20,647 bases of DNA from Desulfobacteraceae bacterium (GTDB lineage Bacteria; Desulfobacterota; DSM-4660; Desulfatiglandales; Desulfatiglandaceae), in the NCBI GenBank assembly GCA_020349865.1, contig CP070700.1, positions 1,210,993 through 1,231,639 of the forward strand. The letters run 5' to 3'. A program made the position numbers and the translations under genes. Of the stretch, positions 15,889 to 20,647 are shown in pieces. The notes beneath the pieces were generated by a model that saw only the letters and a list, made by a program, of their open reading frames with translations, was not told the origin of the DNA and searched no databases. Numbering within the stretch: the first letter of the stretch is position 1; each line of letters begins with the position of its first letter.

Positions 15889-17697
15889 TCACTCCCTTTT
15901 TTCCGTCGATGGTCCCCCCCCAACGCCCATTATTTCATCAATGTCCTTACTATCAAGCGTCTCTTTCTCCAGGAGGGCATTAGCCATTGTGTGCAGCGTA
16001 TCCAGATTTTCTTTGATGAGGTTACTAGTTTTATCATAGGCGCCAGTGACTATATTTCTCACTTCGTCATCAATCTTCTGTGCAGTCAGCTCACTATAAT
16101 CCCTATGCTGAGCGATCTCCCTGCCCAGGAATATCTGTTCCTCGTTCTTGCCAAAGGTGAGAGGTCCCAATTCCTCACTCATACCGTAATCGCAGACCAT
16201 CTTACGGGCAAGCTCTGATGCCCTCTCGATATCGTTTCCTGCGCCCGTTGTCTGGAGGTCTAACACTATTTCCTCTGCAGCCCTGCCACCCATCAGAATA
16301 GTTATATTATTAAGTAAATATTCTTTTGGATAGGTATGCTTTTCATCCACGGGGAGCTGCTGGGTCAAGCCAAGGGCCCGGCCCCTTGGAATAATGGTCA
16401 CCTTGTGAATGGGATCTGTTTTGGGAAGCAATTTTGCTACCAAAGCATGCCCCGACTCATGATAGGCGGTGATCTTTTTTTCCTCATCACTGATAATCAT
16501 GCTTTTGCGCTCAGTGCCCATCATGACTTTGTCCTTAGCATCTTCGAAATCGACCATGTCCACCTTGTCCTTACCGCGTCTGGCAGCCATAAGGGCTGCT
16601 TCGTTGACCATATTCTCAATATCGGCCCCGGTAAAACCGGGGGTCCCACGGGCAAGCACCGTAGCATTCACGTCATCGGAGACCACCTTCTTTCTGAGAT
16701 GTACATTAACGATACCCTCTCGCCCCTTGATATCCGGGACCGGTACTACCACTTGACGGTCGAATCGGCCAGGCCTCAAAAGTGCAGGATCAAGTACATC
16801 CGGTCTGTTGGTCGCAGAAATCAGTATGACGCCTTCGTTAGATTCAAAGCCGTCCATTTCCACGAGAAGCTGGTTCAGTGTCTGTTCCCGCTCATCATGC
16901 CCCCCGCCTAAGCCTGCTCCACGATGACGGCCAACAGCATCAATTTCATCTATAAATATGATGCAGGGGGCATTTTTTTTACCTTGAACAAATAGGTCCC
17001 TGACCCTTGACGCGCCCACGCCAACAAACATTTCCACAAAATCCGATCCGCTTATGCTGAAAAAGGGGACGTCAGCCTCACCTGCTATGGCCCTGGCCAG
17101 AAGCGTTTTACCAGTACCGGGTGATCCTACCAGTAGAACGCCTTTGGGAATCCTTCCGCCGAGGCGGGTAAACTTTTTGGGATCACGGAGAAACTCGATG
17201 ATTTCTTCCAGCTCTTCCTTTGCCTCCTCAATACCTGCCACATCTTCAAAAGTGACCTTCTCCTGAGAATCGCTCATAAGTCTGGCCCGGCTTTTTCCGA
17301 AGGAAAGCGCCTTCCCTCCCCCCACCTGCATTTGGCGCATGAAAAATATCCACACACCGATGAGCAGTAACATGGGAACCCAGGACAGAAATACTTGAAA
17401 CCATGAGGAATCTTCTTGAGGTTTTGCAGATATTTTGACTCCTTTGCTCCTTAGCAATTTGATCAACTCAGGATCTTTTGGGGCAAATGTCTTAAAAGGC
17501 CCTTGCGCAGACATGCCTGATAAGTTGTCACCCTGAATAGTGATGTTGATAACGCTACCGCTCTCAACCATGCTTAGAAAATCACTGTAACCGACAGACG
17601 CGCTGCTCCTGTCTGGCTGTTTGAAAATCTGAAACAGCATGACCATCATAAGACTGATGACCAGCCAGAGAGCGAGGTTTTTGTAAAATGGGTTCAA
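15889..17697 (-). CDS. ftsH: ATP-dependent zinc metalloprotease FtsH
   Basis: Inner-membrane AAA+ protease degrading misassembled membrane proteins and selected regulators. 602 residues. Membrane segments at about 7-25 and 103-120 flank a small periplasmic domain. AAA domain: Walker A GSPGTGKT (191-198), Walker B IIFIDE (246-251), second region of homology [20 protein letters not shown], and pore motif MFVGVG. Protease domain: HESGH (413-417) with Asp489 as the third zinc ligand in [10 protein letters not shown]. The start codon is TTG (17695-17697), preceded at 9 nt by a strong GGAGGT (17707-17712); [11 protein letters not shown] is a typical FtsH start. First gene of the minus-strand cluster. 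Three TAATTAG boxes lie upstream. Confidence 0.97.
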   Translation of the reverse strand: MNPFYKNLALWLVISLMMVMLFQIFKQPDRSSASVGYSDFLSMVESGSVINITIQGDNLSGMSAQGPFKTFAPKDPELIKLLRSKGVKISAKPQEDSSWFQVFLSWVPMLLLIGVWIFFMRQMQVGGGKALSFGKSRARLMSDSQEKVTFEDVAGIEEAKEELEEIIEFLRDPKKFTRLGGRIPKGVLLVGSPGTGKTLLARAIAGEADVPFFSISGSDFVEMFVGVGASRVRDLFVQGKKNAPCIIFIDEIDAVGRHRGAGLGGGHDEREQTLNQLLVEMDGFESNEGVILISATNRPDVLDPALLRPGRFDRQVVVPVPDIKGREGIVNVHLRKKVVSDDVNATVLARGTPGFTGADIENMVNEAALMAARRGKDKVDMVDFEDAKDKVMMGTERKSMIISDEEKKITAYHESGHALVAKLLPKTDPIHKVTIIPRGRALGLTQQLPVDEKHTYPKEYLLNNITILMGGRAAEEIVLDLQTTGAGNDIERASELARKMVCDYGMSEELGPLTFGKNEEQIFLGREIAQHRDYSELTAQKIDDEVRNIVTGAYDKTSNLIKENLDTLHTMANALLEKETLDSKDIDEIMGVGGGPSTEKRE

Positions 17698-17706
17698 TTT
17701 ATAATT

Positions 17707-17712
17707 ACCTCC
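17707..17712 (-). promoter_or_regulatory. Strong Shine-Dalgarno fixing the TTG start of ftsH
   Basis: On the minus strand GGAGGT lies 9 nt before the TTG at 17697, and no in-frame ATG nearby would preserve the first membrane segment. Confidence 0.7.
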
Positions 17713-17735
17713 ATTAAATTATTTTATAGGTTGAT

Positions 17736-17761
17736 TAATTAGCTTAATTAGATATAATTAG
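17736..17761. repeat. Three phased TAATTAG boxes upstream of ftsH
   Basis: TAATTAG occurs at 17736-17742, 17745-17751 and 17755-17761, at start-to-start distances of 9 and 10 bp. They lie about 40-65 bp before the ftsH start in an AT-rich patch. Helical phasing would suit a regulator site or an UP-like/promoter element, but AT-richness alone could produce it. Confidence 0.4.
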
Positions 17762-18178
17762 CAGTGGAACAATAAAAACGCTTCACCTTTGCATTAGTTG
17801 CAGGAACGGCTCTAAAATTGTCTTCAAGGAGTCTCTATGCATACTTCTGCTCGATTCAGAATATTATAACCTACAAGGGTGCTCAAGTACTAAGGGAAGC
17901 GGGGGCAACCTTAACGATCCGTGGGGAAAAGAACAGAGAAATTTTATTGTAAATCACCCCAATACAAGCTCTTCAACTTTATATATTAATATTATAATTA
18001 CATTTTTTCAAGGTTCCACAAAAATCTATCGTATCCGTTTCCATTTACCAATCTTATTATCTACATTTTTCTATTGACATATGAACCCTTTGCGTTGTCA
18101 ACATATGATCAGTAATTTTTCTCTTTTGATCTTTAACGCACAGCCTGCAGCGCAAAATCCTTGGAAAAGGAGTTACAG
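17762..18178. other. Divergent intergenic region between ftsH and the DUF4301 gene
   Basis: No gene or tRNA is seen. It must contain the promoters of the ftsH cluster (leftward) and of the DUF4301 gene (rightward). No clean -35/-10 pair is visible for either; the repeat pair at 18074-18108 is the main structure. Confidence 0.45.
18074..18108. promoter_or_regulatory. Repeat pair that may be an operator/promoter of the DUF4301 gene
   Basis: TTGACA (18074-18079) and TGTCAA (18096-18101) form a perfect 6-bp inverted repeat 16 nt apart. ACATATGA is present as a direct repeat at 18078-18085 and 18101-18108. TTGACA also looks like a -35 box, but 17 nt downstream the sequence is a poor -10; TATGAT at 18104 is 24 nt away. 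The block ends about 70 bp before the start codon. Confidence 0.35.
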
Positions 18179-19753
18179 ATGGGCCAATATACTTTTACCG
18201 ATAATGAACTGAAACAGATAAGCAGTTACGGGCTCACCGTAAGTGAAGTCCAAAGGCACCTTGATATGTTCAAAATGCCCCCGCCTTATGTAAGGCTGCT
18301 GAGACCCTGCACTCCTCATGACGGCATTAAAGTCATTGACCGGGAAAAACTCCAAAACCTTAAAGAGACCTACGAACTGGAAGTCAAAAAACGCCATTGT
18401 CTCAAATTTGTTCCAGGATCAGGCGCCGCATCCCGGATGTTCAAAACACCCCTCAAGTTCCTGAATCGGGGAAAAGAAATACTGAGGGAGTCGATAAATA
18501 TGGAGGCCCAGGAGGGGCACGAGGAGGCCCAGGAACTCCTTGAATTTATGGATGGCACCAAAAGATTCGCATTTTTCAAAGACCTTAGATCAGTGATGTC
18601 AGAAAATAGATTTGGCCTCGACACGCTCCTCGAAAGAGGTCAATTCACTGATATTACCCGCTTTCTTGTGGGTGAGACCGGTCTTAACTATGCACACTTA
18701 GCTAAAGGCCTCCTTAAGTTTCACGCATATCCCGAGGGAAGTCGCACTGCCTTTGAAGAGCACCTGGTTGAATCAGCTTACTATGTAGCGGACCAGACTG
18801 GGCAATGTTCCCTTCACTTTACCGTATCGCAAGAGCATCTAGAAAAATTCCAGAAATTGTTAAAGAGCGTGCGTTCCATCTATGAGCAAAAGTACAGGGT
18901 ATCGTTCAATGTAACGTTTTCAATGCAAAAAAAATCCACGGACACGCTTGCGGTTGACTTGGATAACCGACCTTTTCGGGAGAAAGATGGCAGGCTTTTA
19001 TTTCGGCCGGGTGGTCATGGTGCCCTCATAGAGAACCTGAATGATCTTAAGGCGGATATTGTGTTTATTAAGAACATAGACAATGTAGCCTCCGACCGAT
19101 TCAAACCCGAAACAGTTAAATGGAAAAAGATACTGGGTGGATATCTCATGGTGATCCAGAATCAGATAATCAATTACATGGAGGAACTATCATCAAAAAC
19201 ATTAAACAGCACTCTTTTAGAACAGGTCGCAAGCTTCATTGGAGAAGAACTCTTACTTCCACTCCCTTCTTTTGTCAAAAATGCATCTGTTAATGATAAA
19301 AAAGCAGTGCTTATGGAAAAACTCAATCGGCCCGTAAGGGTATGCGGCATGGTTGGGAATGCCCGCGAACCGGGCGGAGGCCCTTTTTGGGTAAAAGGCC
19401 AGGCCGGCGAGACATCTCTTCAGATTGTGGAAAAAGCCCAGATTGATCCCGGATCCCCTGAGCAACAAGCCATTTTGGCCGCTTCCACGCACTTTAATCC
19501 CGTTGACCTTGTATGTGGCGTTCGGAACTGGCAGGGGAGGTCTTTTGATCTTCGCCAGTTCGTGGACTCCAATGCGGTTTTAATATCCAAAAAATCAAAA
19601 GAGGGAAAAGATCTGAAGGCATTGGAACACCCAGGTCTCTGGAACGGGGCCATGGCCCGTTGGATTACCATCTTTGTGGAGGTGCCGGGCATAACCTTTA
19701 ACCCTGTTAAGACGGTGAACGACCTCCTTAGAGAAGCACATCAGGCAGGTTAG
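18179..19753 (+). CDS. DUF4301 family protein, nucleotidyltransferase-like
   Basis: 524 residues, soluble, no signal peptide. Its overall layout matches the DUF4301 family known mainly from Bacteroidetes and Desulfobacterota. Seen: a helical N-terminal part (LKQISSYGLTVSEVQRHLDMF), PYVRLLRPCTPHDGIKVI, then KFVPGSGAASRMFK (about 76-89), which resembles the G-x-G-x-x-R-M loop of sugar-nucleotide transferases. Further on are FRPGGHGALIENLNDLKADI with IKNIDNVA (an NTP-transferase-like acidic strand), PVRVCGMVGNAREPGGGPFWV and FNPVDLVCGVRNW. The resemblance to a GT-A nucleotidyltransferase is inferred; no activity is established to my knowledge. The ATG at 18179 has AAAAGGAG 6-7 nt upstream and is preferred to the in-frame TTG at 18161. 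The YhhQ gene follows 72 nt downstream. Confidence 0.8.
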   Translation: MGQYTFTDNELKQISSYGLTVSEVQRHLDMFKMPPPYVRLLRPCTPHDGIKVIDREKLQNLKETYELEVKKRHCLKFVPGSGAASRMFKTPLKFLNRGKEILRESINMEAQEGHEEAQELLEFMDGTKRFAFFKDLRSVMSENRFGLDTLLERGQFTDITRFLVGETGLNYAHLAKGLLKFHAYPEGSRTAFEEHLVESAYYVADQTGQCSLHFTVSQEHLEKFQKLLKSVRSIYEQKYRVSFNVTFSMQKKSTDTLAVDLDNRPFREKDGRLLFRPGGHGALIENLNDLKADIVFIKNIDNVASDRFKPETVKWKKILGGYLMVIQNQIINYMEELSSKTLNSTLLEQVASFIGEELLLPLPSFVKNASVNDKKAVLMEKLNRPVRVCGMVGNAREPGGGPFWVKGQAGETSLQIVEKAQIDPGSPEQQAILAASTHFNPVDLVCGVRNWQGRSFDLRQFVDSNAVLISKKSKEGKDLKALEHPGLWNGAMARWITIFVEVPGITFNPVKTVNDLLREAHQAG

Positions 19754-19825
19754 ATGTCATGCCCTCTGGCCTGATCAATTTACTGAAAAGTTACGGGCAA
19801 AGCCTCTAACTTGTTGGGAATACTA

Positions 19826-20542
19826 ATGAAACCAGAAAGAGCAAAGAAACCGCAGGCAAAAGATAGCAGCACCCGTTATAGCCACTGGTATGCTGTGGTG
19901 GTTGCCCTTTTTGTAACCTGCCTGATTACGGCCAATATCGTATCCGTAAAACTGGCAAATGTTTTTGGGCTGGTATTGCCTGCGGGGGTATTCATCTTCC
20001 CCATCAGCTATATTACAGGGGATGTCTTGACGGAAGTATACGGGTACACCCAGGCCAGAAGAGTCATATGGCTGGGTTTTATTTGCAACTTTGTTGTAGT
20101 AACAGCCATCTGGCTGGGCAAGGTGCTCCCCCCCGCTTCATTTTGGGAGGCACAAACCGCTTATGAACGGATACTGGGGTATACTCCCCGGCTTTTGATG
20201 GCCTCGTTTTTGGCCTACCTTGTAGGAGAATTTCTCAACGCCTTTGTCATGGCCAAGATGAAGATCTTTACAAAGGGTCGCTGGCTGTGGACACGCACCA
20301 TTGGTTCCACACTGGTTGGTCAAGGGCTGGATTCTTTGGTTTTCATCACCCTGGCATTTGTCGGCATGATTCCAGTTAAGGCTTTAGCACTGGCCATCAT
20401 CACTCAGTGGTTGGTGAAATCTGCTTACGAGGCAGCAGCAACACCGTTAACCTACATTTCCGTCCGCTTCCTCAAACAGCACGAGGGCCTGGATGTATAC
20501 GACTACGACACCCGATTCAACCCCTTGTTGATGAAAAAATGA
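19826..20542 (+). CDS. yhhQ: Queuosine-precursor transporter (YhhQ/VUT family)
   Basis: Integral membrane protein of the COG1738 family, whose E. coli member YhhQ imports 7-cyano-7-deazaguanine or 7-aminomethyl-7-deazaguanine for tRNA queuosine synthesis. 238 residues with about six membrane segments: VVVALFVTCLITANIVSVKL, a re-entrant-looking GVFIFPISYITGDVLTEVYG, WLGFICNFVVVTAIWLG, LLMASFLAYLVGEFLNAFVM, GLDSLVFITLAFVGMI and a last one near AIITQWLVKSAYEAAATPL. ISYITGDVLTEVYG and GQGLDS are family hallmarks. The ATG at 19826 is chosen over a TTG five codons earlier; GGGAA before it is a weak ribosome site. No preQ1 riboswitch-like hairpin and A-rich tail was recognised upstream, and no que genes are nearby. 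Confidence 0.9.
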   Translation: MKPERAKKPQAKDSSTRYSHWYAVVVALFVTCLITANIVSVKLANVFGLVLPAGVFIFPISYITGDVLTEVYGYTQARRVIWLGFICNFVVVTAIWLGKVLPPASFWEAQTAYERILGYTPRLLMASFLAYLVGEFLNAFVMAKMKIFTKGRWLWTRTIGSTLVGQGLDSLVFITLAFVGMIPVKALALAIITQWLVKSAYEAAATPLTYISVRFLKQHEGLDVYDYDTRFNPLLMKK

Positions 20543-20647
20543 GAGCTCACTCTCCTCACAATGACATTATGAGGCCCTTGTTAAACCCAGATTGTGCAGT
20601 AGCCTCCTACTGCGACTTGAAAATCCTTGCTGCAACGCTTGTTTCCC
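20543..20647. other. Trailing non-coding end with a palindrome
   Basis: After the transporter stop codon a perfect stem GCAGTAG (20596-20602) / CTACTGC (20607-20613) with a CCTC loop occurs, without a T-run. It could be a repeat unit or a transcript-end stabiliser. No gene is seen before the window ends. Confidence 0.45.

Noticed and set aside
16336..16911. 191-codon + strand frame inside ftsH
   Set aside because: Lies wholly antisense to the conserved FtsH coding sequence; a shadow frame.
19754..19825. Possible preQ1 riboswitch upstream of the queuosine-precursor transporter
   Set aside because: The 72-nt gap lacks a hairpin followed by the A-rich pseudoknot tail typical of preQ1 aptamers.

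Overview
The window looks like a chromosomal segment of a Gram-negative anaerobe of the Desulfobacterota (former Deltaproteobacteria, perhaps Desulfobacterales). This is inferred from protein style and gene combination: an ftsH-folP-coaX-ldcA-mfd cluster, a DUF4301 protein and a Ser/Thr kinase paired with a GGDEF-like protein. No rRNA or other decisive marker is present. No tRNA, CRISPR array or intact insertion sequence was seen.

Layout. (1) Positions 1-124 hold the last 40 codons of an unidentified + strand gene. (2) Positions 125-594 are mostly non-coding but contain a frameshifted remnant of a formylglycine-generating-enzyme (FGE/SUMF1) domain, which runs straight into the start of an intact group II PLP-dependent decarboxylase (591-2039). 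(3) A membrane-anchored lytic transglycosylase lies on the minus strand (2368-3411). (4) A gene-poor, AT-rich stretch (about 3412-6427) holds one real gene, an anchored CX5R tyrosine/dual-specificity-type phosphatase with an extra C-terminal beta-rich domain (4292-5284). It also holds decayed pieces: an IS91-type transposase tail with a frameshift and a stop codon, a cluster of GC-rich hairpins, and a short minus-strand coding relic. (5) Positions 6428-9538 are a two-gene operon of a stand-alone Ser/Thr kinase and a 732-residue protein ending in a GGDEF-like domain whose signature is destroyed. (6) Positions 9616-17697 are a five-gene minus-strand housekeeping cluster, transcribed in the order ftsH, folP, coaX, ldcA, mfd. 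(7) Divergent from ftsH are a DUF4301 protein (18179-19753) and a YhhQ-type queuosine-precursor transporter (19826-20542).

How the genes relate. The minus-strand cluster combines membrane proteolysis (FtsH), folate and CoA synthesis (FolP, CoaX), murein peptide recycling (LdcA) and transcription-coupled repair (Mfd). It is ordinary core genome. The accessory interest lies in the gene-poor stretch with the phosphatase and in the kinase/degenerate-GGDEF pair, which reads as a phosphorylation-based signalling module. Several long-frame starts are probably too far upstream; the shorter starts chosen here rest on Shine-Dalgarno positions and family lengths.
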